64,000 nt of DNA from Elgaria multicarinata webbii (Eukaryota > Chordata > Lepidosauria > Squamata > Anguidae): the NCBI RefSeq assembly GCF_023053635.1, contig NC_086183.1, positions 1,929,501 to 1,993,500 on the forward strand, given 5' to 3'. Every line of letters begins with the position of its first letter. Position 1 is the first letter of the stretch. Below the pieces are notes generated by a model. That model was not told the origin of the DNA. It ran no database searches and saw only the letters and a list, made by a program, of their open reading frames with translations. The position numbers and the translations under genes were made by a program. Of the stretch, positions 11,023 through 23,779 are shown one piece after another.

Positions 11023-13789
11023 AAATTCGATAGGTCCCCACACAACAGGGACTGGGGGATGGGCTTCCAGATGAGAGGGGGCTGCTTTCAGCTAGTATCT
11101 TGTTTTGTAGAAAAAACAGGGTGCGTGGGAAGGGCTCCTCTGTGTATCCTGTTTCTCCGCAGAAGGGGGCTCCCAACAGCCTGCCAAGCAGCTTTTTGAT
11201 GGACTTTTGGTAGCCCAATTCTACTGACAAGCAAGCCACATACTCCCCGCCTGCCTCATTTCCCAGCAGAATTGCTGAGATTTTGGCAGCAGCCACTTCC
11301 ACTGGTGGAATGATACGACCCCGCAGGTTTGTAGACTAGAGTGGTCAATGTGGCTAACCCTTGATGTAGAAAATGAGATGCTCTTTCCCCCTGACAAAGT
11401 AGTTTGTACTGTGTACTAGGACACTGTCTTTGGGCTCCTTCAGACAGGGGAAAATCCCACTCCCTTACCGTGGAGGGGAAATCCCACTCCCTTACTCTGC
11501 TTCCTGCTTCTCTTCCGCTTCTGCAATGAGCTGTAATTACACAAGGAAGAGAGCAGCAACCACAGGGCTTGTACAGCAAAATACAGTTGAATGGGACAGC
11601 ACCTTCTAGTGGGCATTTTATAGTGCAACTTCACCTGTGCAGGAAAACCTGACAAATATTGATATATCCCAGAAGTGTCATGTGTTCTTTGGTTTTATTT
11701 TTAGCACTAAAATTAGAAAATGGAGCAGGAGACGCATGCAAGGTTGACATCGTCGTCAGAATGACCCACAAACATCTGTGAGTGGCCAGTAATGAGTGTG
11801 CTGTAAAATGCTCTTTTGAAGATGCTCCGTGTGCAGGAGAAGTTGTTCTGGGGAGCCCTCACCTGCTATGTGAAGCCTAAACACAAGGCAGAATCAGATA
11901 TTGTGAAGGAAATGTCGGGGTTCCTAAAGTGAGGTTACCTCATAATTTGGAAAACAGATGGGTTTTCCTATCCCACAACAGGGATGTTGTGGCCTACACA
12001 TTGCCCTGGCTGTGCTGTAAGCAGATCTGATAGAACACAGGCATGTCGTGAAAGAACAGATCCATGAGGGAGAGAGCAAAAGATTTAAGTTTAACTCAGG
12101 AATTTCGCCTCCTGACAAGCTGGGGGCATTTGAGAGGAGTTGCGTTTGTGCACCCAGTTGGTCTGACTGACGTGTTTGCTTTTATGTTTCCAGGAGGAGT
12201 TGTCCATTTCTGTCCCAGACACTTTGACATTTCCATCCTTGGGTGTTTGACACCCGCGTGCCTGTGGCCTTTCCCGCTTTCTGTTAGCTGTATAGGGGAT
12301 GTGCCTTTGAGCTGAATGCCCCAGGGACTGGGAAGGCGCATTCTTGAGACCAGAACGCGTCCGAAGCCTCAGAGAAGGAGAATGCGTCATGCCAAAGAGC
12401 AAACTTTGATTTCCAAAGAGCAGCTGCCTTGTCTAAGACTCCCCCTCTGTCCCCTGAGAGGTCAGAAGCTCCAAGGCTCTGAGTAAGAAGGCCCTCTTTG
12501 CATTATTTGTAAGTTTCAACCAAAGAGGTTGGTTACAAGACAGAAACGGCCCGGATGTTGGGTCAAGAGGACAATCAGTGCGGGATTCAGTGGCTACACT
12601 CAGGTAGGCTCAAACAGGGAGCAGAATTCAAAGAAACAGAAATTAGTGTTAGATAAGGGGTGGAGGGCAGCCAGGCCTGGGCAGCCAGAAGGGGTGAAAA
12701 AGGACCCCACAGCAGAATGTCCTGCACGATTTGTGTTCCCAGGAGTCAGGCATTATATATAGCTGTCTGTGCCAACCAGTCAGGAAGCCAGACATAAGCT
12801 GTGAATGAAGAGGGACTTACCTTGCGTTCCAGCAAGGCTCTTGGCAACCCACTCCCATTGCAGGGCAGGCTGGCAATTGAGCTTCTTTGCCAGCCACTTG
12901 AGTGGGAGATACTCGGATTAGAATTTACACACAGCATGAAATGGCGAACACTGAAAACTAGTAAAGCACAAGACTGTGAAACATTTTAATGTTTCCCTTT
13001 TGTGAGGTGAGCTCTGAAGGCCTCTTCATGCAACCAATCAGGGAACCTTGAGCCCTGGAGGGGTGCGTGTGATTGTGGTGGCAGGACCTATTCACTCTTC
13101 CATGTGGAGCCTGCCTGTAGAATGCAGAAGAGCCAAGCCAACATGGTGCCTGTGAGCATCAGTGCACCTACAAACACCTCTCTTGGTGTCCGCCAGGCTC
13201 CATGACTGTCCAGATTTGTATTTTATTTTACTTCTTAAAGTTTGTTTTCTTAGGTTGTTTTTTTAAAACAACCTGGGATACTGCAAAGCAAAGTGCTGCC
13301 CCACCCCCACCCCCACCCCCATCTTTATATGAATTCAAAAGAGTGGTTTTGGAGCTCAGGTCCCAGCTCTGCCTTGAAGTTAGGTTCTTGATTCTTAGGT
13401 AGTTTTCTTTTAGCCTCACCAGTTTGCCTTCTGAGAAATAAGTGTTTAGAGACTGGCCATGCCCATTATGGCAGCCATTTTGTAAGAGCGCCCTTGACAT
13501 TCTCTCAAGATTCTAAATATGCTCACAGACCCAAAAGGATTGGGAACCCTTACCCTTAATTGGTCATGTGAACAGAACTCCGATCTCCTTCTGGAAAGTA
13601 TGGAAGAGACAAGGTGGGTGGGGGACGCAAAGGGAAAGGAAGCCAGTCTGAGCAGGCCAGGGCATCCAAGAGAGGAGGAGGGCAGAGTCCTAAGCTGCAG
13701 GCAGTGGCAGGTCATCAGCAGAATGCCCTGGGGTGCCTCTCCATGGGCAGCACCTAGCACTACCAAACAAATTGACACCATTGAGATGA
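11023..13789. other. Unassigned intergenic sequence
   Basis: No exon or clear mobile element; a CCCCCA run at 13300-13321 only. Confidence 0.5.
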
Positions 13790-14700
13790 CATGGTAAAAC
13801 ATGCTGCATAACCACAAAATGGTTAAAAGAATGCTTGACCGTGGTTAACGGTGTTGTTTGACAAACAGTGGCCCCGCCCAGACAACTTGCTAAACCATGC
13901 TGCTTAATCACAAAATGGTTAACAGATTGTATTGCATCCCAATTAACCATTTTGTGGTTAAGCAGCATTGTTTAGCGTGTTGTCTGAATGGGGCCAATGT
14001 GGTTAGGCTCACTAACCATGTTGTGCAACATGGTTAGTGGCACTAACCATGGCTAAAAGTGTTGTCTGACACATGTTTGTGGTTAAGAGGCCATGGTTAA
14101 GGGTTTAAGGCATAGAGCTTCCAGTACAGAGTTGCCTAACTAGGCAGGGCCGCTCTAGCCCGCAGGCTCTATGGCTGCGCTGGACTGCTGATTTCATACG
14201 CTCGCTGCAGCTGCCATTTCATGTTTCACATTAGCTTTTTGGAGCGATTTTTGCTCCTCTTAGCAGAGCATACTTACAGCAGAGCTTTTTAAATCCCTGC
14301 TTGCAATTTCCCCATACAAAGCATCCGTTTCTCCTACCTCGTTGAAGCACCATTACACCCCTCAGGTTCAGATTACTGTGCCGGCGCTGCCTCATGACGC
14401 AGCTAGCACAGCCGTCCAGGAAGTCCTCCGCCTCTCCTGTGATGACTGTAGAGGTATAGCAAGCATGGCGATGCAGAAAGCAAAGGAGCTGCTCGCTAAA
14501 CAGGGCGATGCAGGCATGGAATGGCTGATTTCATTGGTGCCTGCTCTAAAATGACACCCGTAACTGCCAGGGCTCCTAGCACCAGGGCTGCTGGGATACA
14601 GGTGGCTCAATTGGAGGAATCAGGTGCTCCACTAACCACTTTGTGGTTAGCGTGTGGTTAAGGAAAACTTAACCACAAAAGGGTTTAATGTGTTGTCTGC
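13790..14700. repeat. Cluster of CACAAAATGGTTAA-type inverted repeats
   Basis: Besides the 126-bp palindrome, related arms occur at 13800-13865, 14005-14105 and 14625-14695 (ACTAACCATG, GTGGTTAAG, TGTTGTCTG). This suggests several nested or decayed copies of one palindromic family. The middle, 14110-14620, is not recognised. Confidence 0.5.
13870..13995. mobile_element. Palindromic MITE, 126 bp
   Basis: GGCCCCGCCCAGACAACTTGC at the left is matched inverted by GTGTTGTCTGAATGGGGCC at the right. Arms contain CTGCTTAATCACAAAATGGTTAA and its complement around a short centre GATTGTATTGCATCCC. Confidence 0.75.
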
Positions 14701-15117
14701 AAGCAGTCTGCAAGTGATTAGCGTCTCATTTTCAGAAAGATTGGTGAAACATTTTCCATTTTGTGACTGCTCGAATGACCCACCCCACAATTACGGCCTT
14801 AACATGGTGGAATGCTATATTCACTGATCGCCTGTAATGCAGAGAACACTCCCGTGTTCTCTGTAATTACTGTGTGAAGTGAGTTGGTGTCACTTTTGCA
14901 GGTATTAATGTAACACTATTTCAATAGTTGTATAATACAAGTGATGGCCTGCAATGCAACTTTGCAGCCCTGTTCATGGCCCCTGCAGGCTTGGAATCGA
15001 AGCCTTCTGGTCTGAAAGAAAGAGAGAGAGGGGGAGAGAGGGTTCTGAATGGGGAAAAGGACACAAAGCCAACAGAGAATAAGGCCACTGGTTGTGATGT
15101 CTATATCTGACCTCCTC

Positions 15118-15255
15118 CAGTACTGGAGGCAATATACCACTAAGCACCAGTTGTTTGGGGAAACAAGTGAGACGTTATGGGCTTCCTGTAAGCAGCTGGT
15201 TGGTCACTGAGGGAAACTTTGGTCTCATCCAGCAGGACTCTTCTTATGTTCTTGC
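15118..15255 (+). mobile_element. CR1-type 3' end fragment
   Basis: Diverged copy ending GGTCTCATCCAGCAGGACTCTTCTTATGTTCTT. Confidence 0.55.
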
Positions 15256-15934
15256 ATTTTCTTCTTCTTCCCTACCCTCCTGAAACCTTCCCATTTGCGA
15301 TATCGTGCTAAAGGCCTCCGGCTCTGGACTGAGCGTAAGCCCCAAACCTGAGCACCAGAGGGCTCCGTCACGTGGTGCGCAGGGGGGCAGGGGAAGGTCT
15401 CTGGTGAGTGGGAGGCAGTGCCGGCTCTAGCGTTTTGAGGCCCCTTGGGCAGACATCCTCAAGGGGCCCCTTCCTGAGGGAGCCTCCATCCCGCCATCGC
15501 TGCGCTCGCTCCTTCTCCACGTTCCCATCATTGCTTTCACTTCCTCGCTCGACAGGGAGAGAGCCAGGGAGCAAGGAGGCCCCGGCATCTGCTACTCGTT
15601 TGTTCCGCCGCTGCTGCGTGGGCCAGAGCGAGAAGCTGGTGAACAAACACCCAAACACCCAAGCTTCCCAAAGGGGGAAAATGCCTTTTCTTTACATTTG
15701 CACACTATTCTTCTTCTGCATATATCGGAGTTCCCTGGGCAGGCAGAAACCACTGCCTCGTTTTTGGACAGTTCAATTTGGCCTCGAAAATGATCGGCAC
15801 TGGACTACCCAAGTTTGCTATTAGAAGGGATGGTGATGATTTGGGTGCCATGGTAAAACACCTGCCTTGCTTGTAGAAGGTCCCATTTGAGTCACTGGCA
15901 TCTCCAGGGAAATGGATCAGAGACCCGTACAGCT
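15256..15934. other. Unassigned, with a possible hAT end
   Basis: GTGCCGGCTCTAGCGTTTTGAGGCCCC at 15418 resembles the CAGGGCC(G/A)G-type terminus of hAT MITEs, but no matching right end was found. A GC-rich patch runs to about 15640. Confidence 0.35.
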
Positions 15935-16082
15935 GTGTGTACAGCCTTGTTTATTTCGGCTATGGGGTGGTATATAAATGTAATAAGCAAAAAAATAAAT
16001 AATTTGTTAATTTTTGTGAACCGCCCAGAGAGCTTCGGCTATTGGGTGGTATAAAAATGTAATAAATAAATAAATAAATAAA
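15935..16082 (+). mobile_element. Two tandem LINE 3' tails
   Basis: GGCTATGGGGTGGTATATAAATGTAATAAG followed by AACCGCCCAGAGAGCTTCGGCTATTGGGTGG and TAATAAATAAATAAATAAATAAA. Confidence 0.75.
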
Positions 16083-16369
16083 TTTTAAACAAAAAGCAAC
16101 CAAAAGCAGTGCGTGGAAGGCCAGCAGGAAAACGACTGGAAGCTGTTTCCCACTCCAACTGGCCTCCCCGTGCTCACTGCTATTGCTGCCCCCGCCTTGA
16201 TGGAAAAGATACAGGATGCCCTCTTGCAGTTCTCACACAGATTGCATCCAACCGCAGCTGTTTTTCATGAAGAAAGAAAAAGGGCGGGGAGAAGAAGGGC
16301 AGGGCAGGCAGGGCCCTCTCTGCCTGGTTGAGGCCACACAGAGCTGCTGCCAGGCAGGCTAAAACCAAC

Positions 16370-16445
16370 TGCCAGCTGTGCTTGCTGGGAATGATGGGAA
16401 TTTCAGTCCAGCACATCTGGAGGGCACCAGGCTGGGGAAGGCTGT
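16370..16445. mobile_element. CATCTGGAGGGC-family fragment
   Basis: One arm: GGGAATGATGGGAATTTCAGTCC, CACATCTGGAGGGCACCAGG. Confidence 0.65.
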
Positions 16446-17824
16446 GGTCCACAGCACTGGGCTCGCTAGACGGCTGGCCTGTAGAAGGAAGCCTCCGATG
16501 TTTCTACTATCGTCACAATCAGCGTCATCAATAGAGATCATGGTAATGGGGCATTTCTACAGCCAGGCATCTGTTGTGAATGGGGAGCTGGGCCCACGTG
16601 CCCCCTCATACGCAGGTGCCGTGTCCCCAGCCACGCATAACCATGGTTTCCACAGCTAGAACCGTTCCTGCCCAGAATATCAACAAGGCTGCGTTGGGGC
16701 GGAGGGAGGAATCTCTCCTCCAGCAGCTCGAGCTGCGAGCTGCCTGCTCCGGTCCCTCCCTGCCTGCCTCCCCCTCTGGTTTCAGACATTCCTCTCTCTG
16801 CTCTGCTGCACAGGAGGATGTGCCCAGCCTGATCAATGAGTCCAGCCCGCCTGCACTCCCTGAGCTGGAGGATGAAGATGAGGCAGACAGACAGATTCTT
16901 GCAGCCAAGCAGGCCTGCGGACTGCCAGCCGCAACTGGCAACTTGGGCCTGTGTGGATATTTGCTGCCTTTCTCCCCGCGTGGCGCATGTCATGGGCATC
17001 AGCAGTAACAACCGGGGACCTCTTCGACACAAAGAACTGATACAGGAGCCCAAAGCCGGGGTGGCAACTGCTGAGCTGCCTCTCTGTGGCCTGCCGAGGT
17101 CTGTCCGCAAAAGCATTTTCTTTTCTTGAAGATGTTCCTCAGAGCTCGAGATTGCCTGAATCAGAGTGTTGATAGGCGCAGTGAATCTGAGTGTTGTTAG
17201 GCCCAGGGACGCATTTGCCTGGCTTTTCATGCCAGTCTCCTGAACGAAACTGGAGAGAGGCGCACATTATCTTTGAGAGTAGCATGACAGGAGCTGGGTG
17301 ACCTCTTGTGCGCCTCCCCGACCCATTGTTGCCTTTCTTCAAACAGGTTCAGCAGGGCTGCCTCCTGCCCTGCAAGGTGAGCAGAAACAGACAAGCCATT
17401 TGCTTTAATCTTCCCTTTTCATCTTGTTTCGGTAATTGTCATTCCTGCCGGGTGACTGTATTTTACTCCCTGACTCAGGCATAGAGCCCCAACCTTGTGC
17501 ATTCACACACAGCGCCAGCTCACAATGCAGTGACACACACTAAGCCATGTGTGCACGCCATGGCATCCTCTTGAGTTCAGCTGACCAGTCCCTGCACCGG
17601 GAGAGGTCCAATTTAAATCAAGGTGGTTTAAATCATCCAGCAGAGAAAAAAAGTGTCAATAAATATAAATCAACTTTCAATTCGGTAATTTGTACATTTC
17701 CAGAACAAGAAGACATGCTTACTAACTGGTTGTTAGAACAATCAACACTTTGGAGTGTGTGCCGAGGTTTCAGGCTGTGTTTAGTTTCTTTTACTCTGTA
17801 ATTTCCCCTGTGTCAAAGTTTAGA
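16446..17824. other. Unassigned sequence
   Basis: Frames of up to 230 codons exist on the minus strand (17230-16538), with overlapping open frames on the other strand. No domain, conserved motif or splice structure supports a gene. Confidence 0.45.
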
Positions 17825-17912
17825 CTGTATAAGGTCACAGGGCAGGGATTCATCAGGTCTGTCAAGCACCATGTACACAGATGGCTGCAGAATAGGAGTA
17901 ATAATAAGAACA
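17825..17912 (+). mobile_element. L2-like 3' end fragment
   Basis: GTCAAGCACCATGTACACAGATGG and a TAATAATAAG tail match the L2-like ends at 4660 and 58560. Confidence 0.6.
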
Positions 17913-17986
17913 ATAAGAGAGACAGTGTAGTGTAGTGTTAGAGAGTTGTTCTGGGCCACTCGGCCATGAAGTTTACTGGTAACTTT

Positions 17987-18122
17987 GAGCTCTATCACAC
18001 CTACTTTTTTTCCCTGGTTCGAGTCCGCGGTTTCCCCCTCCGTTTCCTTAGCGAGTTGAGCGCTGGGCACTTTCACGTCTGTGCGTTGTTGCGCTCTTTC
18101 AACTCATGTATCTTTTCACCTG
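17987..18122 (+). repeat. Unclassified repeat, copy 2 (136 bp)
   Basis: GAGCTCTATCACACCTAC ... GAGCGCTGGGCACTTTCACGTC ... TCTTTTCACCTG, same length as copy 1. It is also preceded by a SINE-like head (GTGTAGTGTTAGAGAG). Confidence 0.55.
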
Positions 18123-18611
18123 GAGCGCTACTATGCCGGCGAAAACTTTCATCCTGCCCCCTACATTCTCCTTTCCTTGGCAAATTCAATAGTACGGCAG
18201 CCTGAAACTGTGCAATTACGGTAAAACAACACACTATACTTTCTCCAAAGATCATATTAAACAAACTCCGGGGAGAGATGGAAGGGAGGCCGTTTGTAGG
18301 AAGCAGGAGGGAGCGCCTGGGCTGAGGCTGCTGCTGCCCTGCAGCTGGGTGCCTCACTCCATTTCTAAAAAAAAGCAAGTCTTTAACTGCCAGTCTTCAC
18401 AGTTCTAGGGAGGTGCGGGAGTGAACCACCACCCCACCCCACCCCACCCCCGTCCCGGTTCATTTTATGCATTTCTTTTAAGGTGAAAATGTACTCCTGG
18501 TCATGCCTACTAAGGAGTAAGAACATAGAATTAAATCAGACCTCTCTCCCTCCCCCTTGACAGTTGAGCAGAGAACTGCCCCGCCCTCCTCTTTTGTCAG
18601 TGAGACCACCC

Positions 18612-18613
<2 letters not shown>

Positions 18614-18651
<38 letters not shown>
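18614..18651. repeat. (CA)n microsatellite
   Basis: About 18 CA units. A CACCC run lies nearby at 18425-18453. Confidence 0.95.
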
Positions 18652-18652
<1 letters not shown>

Positions 18653-20103
18653 CCCCCAACAAAGAACGGAGCACAACGACAGCAGTACATGGGAGGGAGG
18701 AGTGCATTTATTTTGCATGGAGGGGAAAAAAAAGACTTTCCCTGCTCCAAAAAGAAATGGAAAATGGAAAGCCAGAAACCAATCAGGGGTTGCCATCTGC
18801 CCGACCAAACCTTCTAACGCGACCCTGGAGTGCGGTGACAGATGGCGATGCACCGCCCTCGCTGTGCTCCGGACAAAAAAGTCAGGAAAGTCCCCAACCT
18901 TTTTGCTTCAGAGCCTTGGGGAAAAGGCCCAGGATGCCTGCACAGTGGCTTCTACATCATGTAAGCAACGCAGCGACGCCATGCACCCATCCCAGGGCTT
19001 TCATTGCATATAGACAACCCCGTGGTTTTTACCAAATCAGCGTTGGCATGAACAAGAACTTAATCTAAAAGTTGCCAGTCAGCAGCCAACCCCACCCACT
19101 CCCACCACACACACACACACCTGAAACTGAACCCAAACATCTAATGGCTCCTCAGTCAGAATTCAGAGCCCCAGTTGGGACACTGGGTTTCTGTGATGTG
19201 CTGCCTTTAAAATCCATGTGCACGATGCCAGGAACATCCATCGGGTTTTGCTCCTGAAGATTGTTACAGATAAAGATGGATTACAATGAAGATAGTTGAT
19301 GTCTATCCCAGACAAGCAGCTGGGTTATGTCTGTTTTCGCTGGGTCTGTGGGAAAAAAAGTGCTGGCATAATTAGGCCAATTGCACATCTGACGTACAAC
19401 AATGATTATGCTGTCTAGAAAGCTGGTGCTTCTGACAATGTGCAGCCAAGACATGCAACAATGACTCCACTGGGCTTTTGAACAGTGCTGGCTGCTACTG
19501 GAACATTGCCAGATCTTATTCCGGCGCTAACTATTCTGTTTGGCAAACAAAGAAGACGCATCCTGATCATGCATTCCAGCATTCTGTGGAAGTGAATTGA
19601 TTCCCCCCGGCCACATCCTTATCCATGTGGATGGCCATTTTGATTGGAACATTCCAGCTGCGTGTTCCTCTGTGGGAATCATTCGCCAAAGTGCTTCCGT
19701 TACGTGGCCATCACACTGAGTTGGGTGAATAGATCTCTTGGGAATTGTACAGGCTCTGCCGGAAAGCCCAAACGTGCCCGGAGGACGCTTTTCAAGGCGA
19801 AGTGAAGTGCAGAGTTCCCCAAAGGAGCTACCAGTGGTCATGACTACTCTGAAAGGGATTTGCTTTGCAGAGGAAGCAAGAGAGCTGTGGCAGAGGAGCA
19901 GCAGCCCAGTGCCAAGACAGTGGCCCCCACAGTCACTCCCAGTCAACTCTTAGGGTTAAAGCTGCTGAATGGAGAAACTGAGGTTTTCCCAGCCAAGGAG
20001 GAAATGGGGCGGAGGATGAGAAATGGAGTTGGGTCTTGTGTTTGTGGGCTTTTCTGAGCACTCAAAAGAAATGCAAGAGGGCAAGACAAAGGTTTACCCA
20101 AAC
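18652..20103. other. Unassigned sequence
   Basis: Nothing recognised beyond a short CAC run near 19105. Confidence 0.5.
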
Positions 20104-20215
20104 TTAGGGTGACCATATGAAAAGGAGGGCAGGGCTCCTGTATCTTTGTTGTATTGAAAAGGACATTTCAACAGGTGTCATTTGTATATATGGGGAACCT
20201 GGTGAGTGCTGGGAA
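20104..20215. mobile_element. Half copy of the TAGGGTGACC MITE
   Basis: TAGGGTGACCATATGAAAAGG through GTCATTTGTATATATGGGGAACCTGGTGA matches the left arm of 51740-52053. The right arm is missing. Confidence 0.8.
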
Positions 20216-21414
20216 AGCCCCCCACCCCTGCTGGAAACTCCAGTGAGCCGCTGTTGATCAGTGCAGAGTGGACAAAATTGAGGAAGACGGACAAGTTGTA
20301 CAATTTGTTGTTCCTATTAGGACCACTGGAATGTATGGGGGAGAGGCTTTGAAAGAAGCGTGTTTCCTACTAGATTTCCCAGAGAACATCCGTATTGTTC
20401 ACCCCATGCCACGCCCTTTCCCTTTTACACATTGGGCAATGTGAAGAAGGGAAGTGAGTCAGCTTGTGTGTGTCCCATGGGTATGACAAGTGACGGTTGA
20501 GTCAACATTGCATGCAGTCCAGGTGAGAGTTGGCGAGAGGAGACAAAACACCCGCAACTGGCCCTAGGTGGAACCAAAATGCCCTGAGAAGCTCAGTCAT
20601 TGTGAGAGATCTTCCCAGCCTGGTCTTTAGAGAGGTAGGATGCCTCTTGGCTTGGAGGTTCCATCTCACTCTTGTGGCCATCCTCCACGAATCTGTTCTC
20701 TCCAGTTTTACAGCTAGCTAAGCAAATCTCAGTGCAGCAGAGACTCCCAAAAGTGAATCGCTAATCAAGTTCACCACAATGTCAGGCGTTACGAGAGCTG
20801 GATAAAGACGTCCCTTCTCAACACCAGCCACCATTGTGTGAATGACTGCCATATCCCATTTTATCTGTAATCTTTTCCTCCCTGAAACTAAAAAGCCCCA
20901 AACGCGGTCCTTGTACAGAATGTGTCGCTATAAGTGCGTTATACATTACAACTCCAGGTCTAATGTGTTAAATGTTGTTACTGATTATTCTTCTAGGAGA
21001 TGGAGGCCGGGAAGAGAAGAGCCCCGAGCCCCTGCCCCTCTTTTCCTTTCATTGGCAGCATTTCTGTCGGGGGATGTAATATTTCATAGTGCTTTTGTAT
21101 CCAAGGGGCTTCATGTGCATCATGCCGTTAATCCCCCTTCTCTCGTGTCCTGTTGCATTTGGACAAAAGAAAATTAACTGGGAGAGGCAGAAACTGCTTG
21201 GATCAAGGGCTTTTCTGGAGCAGCAAAAGGAGGCAGAAGAGAAATACTGGCGCTGTGTGTGTACATGCGCGCTTGTCTGGCAGGAGAAGGGATGTGAAAA
21301 GCCTAAGGTGGGTGGATTCTTCAGTGTGAAGTGAAGACTAGGGAGGGAAACAGGGTTGTGAATTAAAGGCTTAAGGCCTGTTTGTTTAACCGACAAGAGC
21401 TTTATTCACACGGG
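20216..21414. other. Unassigned sequence
   Basis: Unique-looking sequence up to the target duplication of the hAT element. No exon recognised. Confidence 0.5.
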
Positions 21415-21422
21415 ATAATAAG

Positions 21423-23771
21423 TAGGGGTGTGCACGAACCCCCCCCCCCCCGCTCCGCTTCTCTTCCAGATCCGCGATTTGCGGATCGGGCCGCTTCACT
21501 CCGCCCCCGCTCCGCCTATGTCTGCTCCGCTCCGCTGCTCCAGATCCGGATCAGAGCTCCGTTTCCCCCCCCATAGGCTTGCATTAAGCTAAAAAAGTAT
21601 ACAACTTTTTTTCTGTTAAAGTTAGAAACCTCAAGTTTGGCACCATGACACCTCATGGATGTATACACATGCACGCCAAGACTCAAGGCAATCCCATCAT
21701 CCCCTGATTTTGGGGGAATTTATGAAAATCGGGCACCCCATTCACACCCCTTTCGATAGCTCCGTCAATTTGCATGTTAGAAACCTCAAACTCGCCACCA
21801 TGATAGCTTATCCAGGGATACACATGCATGCCAAGACTCAAGGCAGTCCCATCATCCCCTGATTTTTGGGGAATTTATGAAAATCGGGCACCCCATTCAC
21901 ACCCCTTTCGATAGCTCCATCAATTTGCATGTTAGAAACCTCAAACTCCGCACCATGACAGCTTATCCAGGGATACACATGCACGCCAAGACTCAAGGCA
22001 GTCCCATCATCCCCTGATTTTTGGGGAATTTATGAAAATTGGGCACCCCATTCACACCCCTTTCGATAGCTCCGTCAATTTGCATGTTAGAAACCTCAAA
22101 CTCGCCACCATGATAGCTTATCCAGGGACACACAGGCACGCCAAGACTCAAGGCAGTCCCATCATCCCCTGATTTTGGGGGAATTTATGAAAATCGGGCA
22201 CCCCATTCACACCCCTTTCGATAGCTCCGTCAATTTGCATGTTAGAAACCTCAAACTCGCCACCATGACAGCTTATCCAGGGATACACATGCACGCCAAG
22301 ACTCAAGGCAGTCCCATCATCCCCTGATTTTGGGGGAATTTATGAAAATCGGGCACCCCATTCACACCCCTTTCGATAGCTCCGTCAATTTGCATGTTAG
22401 AAACCTCAAACTCGCCACCATGACAGCTTATCCAGGGATACACATGCACGCCAAGACTCAAGGCATTCCCATCATCCCCTGATTTTGGGGGAATTTATGA
22501 AAATCGGGCACCCCATTCACACCCCTTTCGATAGCTCCGTCAATTTGCATGTTAGAAACTTCAAACTCACCACCATGACAGCTTATCCAGGGATATACAT
22601 ACACGCCAAGACTCAAGGCAGTCCCATCATCCCCTGATTTTTGGGGAATTTATGAAAATCGGACACCCCATTTGCAGACATGGGCTGTTCTCCGACGGTT
22701 TGATAGATAAAAAAAATTGAAGCGGGCACCCTCCCAGATGCCACCATAATACTAATTATTATATTATGTATAAGAATATAATACTAATACTAATAATAAT
22801 ATGTATAAGAATATTACTAATACTATATGTAGGGAAATGGGACAAGAAGTGTGTATGCTTTGCCCAAACAGGATTTGAAATGCTCAATCTGTGGCTGTTG
22901 CACTTCACAAACAGTGCACACAGCACACTCACACAATAACACAGTCACACACACAGTCCAAGTAACAGAGAGAAGAAATAGAGAATAATATTTTTTTTTT
23001 TTGGTATTTTTTTGTATTTAGAAGAAAGAAGGAAGATGAAACACAGTCAGGCTTTAAGAGAGGGAAGGGGGGGGGAACCAAACAAACAAACACTCCAAAA
23101 TTTAAAAATAAAGTTTACATTAAATCAAAGTAAGGGAAAAACACAGAGCAAACTAAGTAAAAAGTCAGAAAGAAGCAAACAAACACACACACACGCCAAG
23201 CTAAATCTAATCTATCTCCAAACACAGCAGCAGCACCTAACTAACTCCTGACAGCTCAAAGCTCTGAGGGTGCCTCTGCCTTAGTCCCCCCCTCCAACGC
23301 TGGGATTGGAGGATGCTTCATGAGATGATCAATTCTCATCAGGATTGGGAGTTGAATGTGCCTGTCATCGCTTCAAAAAAAACACCACCCCGCCGGTTTA
23401 CCCGCTGTCCCTGTTTGTTTACCCGACTTTTCCAAAAATTCTAGCAAGCGAACCGCAGCACACAGAGAGCTGAGAGTAGGCTCAAAATGACCCCCATCCA
23501 TGACTCTCTAAGCACAATAAGTTTCAGAAAGATAGCTTAAAAAACAACACAGTTATCCCCGATTCTTTTCCGCAATGCAATCCTATGGGCGAAATTTTTC
23601 AAAATGGCGATTGGATCGCTCCGCGTAAAGGGAAGCACTCCACCAATGGCCGCTTCTCTTCGCCTTGCTTCTACGGGTCCCCGGTCCGCTTCTACTCCGC
23701 CTCTGGGCAAGGCGGAGCAAGCCAATTCGCTTCTGATTCGCCGCTTCTAATCGGAGCGGAGCACATCCCTA
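21423..23771. mobile_element. hAT-type element, 2349 bp, with internal 155-bp array
   Basis: Ends TAGGGGTGTGC and GCACATCCCTA form inverted repeats (one mismatch), and the flanks carry a perfect 8-bp duplication ATAATAAG (21415-21422, 23772-23779), the hAT signature. Subterminal zones are rich in CCGCTCC/GGAGCGG. The interior has seven 155-bp repeats and an AT/CA-rich stretch. No transposase frame is seen, so the copy is non-autonomous. Confidence 0.9.
21621..22680 (+). repeat. Tandem array, 7 x 155 bp, inside the hAT element
   Basis: GTTAGAAAC(C/T)TCAA occurs at 21621, 21776, 21931, 22086, 22241, 22396 and 22551, exactly 155 bp apart. Units contain ACACATGCACGCCAAGACTC, CCCATCATCCCCTGATTTT and CACCCCTTTCGATAGCTCC and differ at few positions. 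The last unit is cut near 22675. 155 is not a multiple of three. Confidence 0.97.
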
Positions 23772-23779
23772 ATAATAAG

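Noticed and set aside
16538-17230. A 230-codon minus-strand frame
   Set aside because: No recognisable domain, with competing frames of 90-140 codons on the other strand in the same DNA. Likely chance in moderately GC-rich sequence.
21621-22680. CRISPR-like array because of the regular spacing
   Set aside because: The whole 155-bp unit is repeated with no unique spacers, in vertebrate DNA, inside a transposon.
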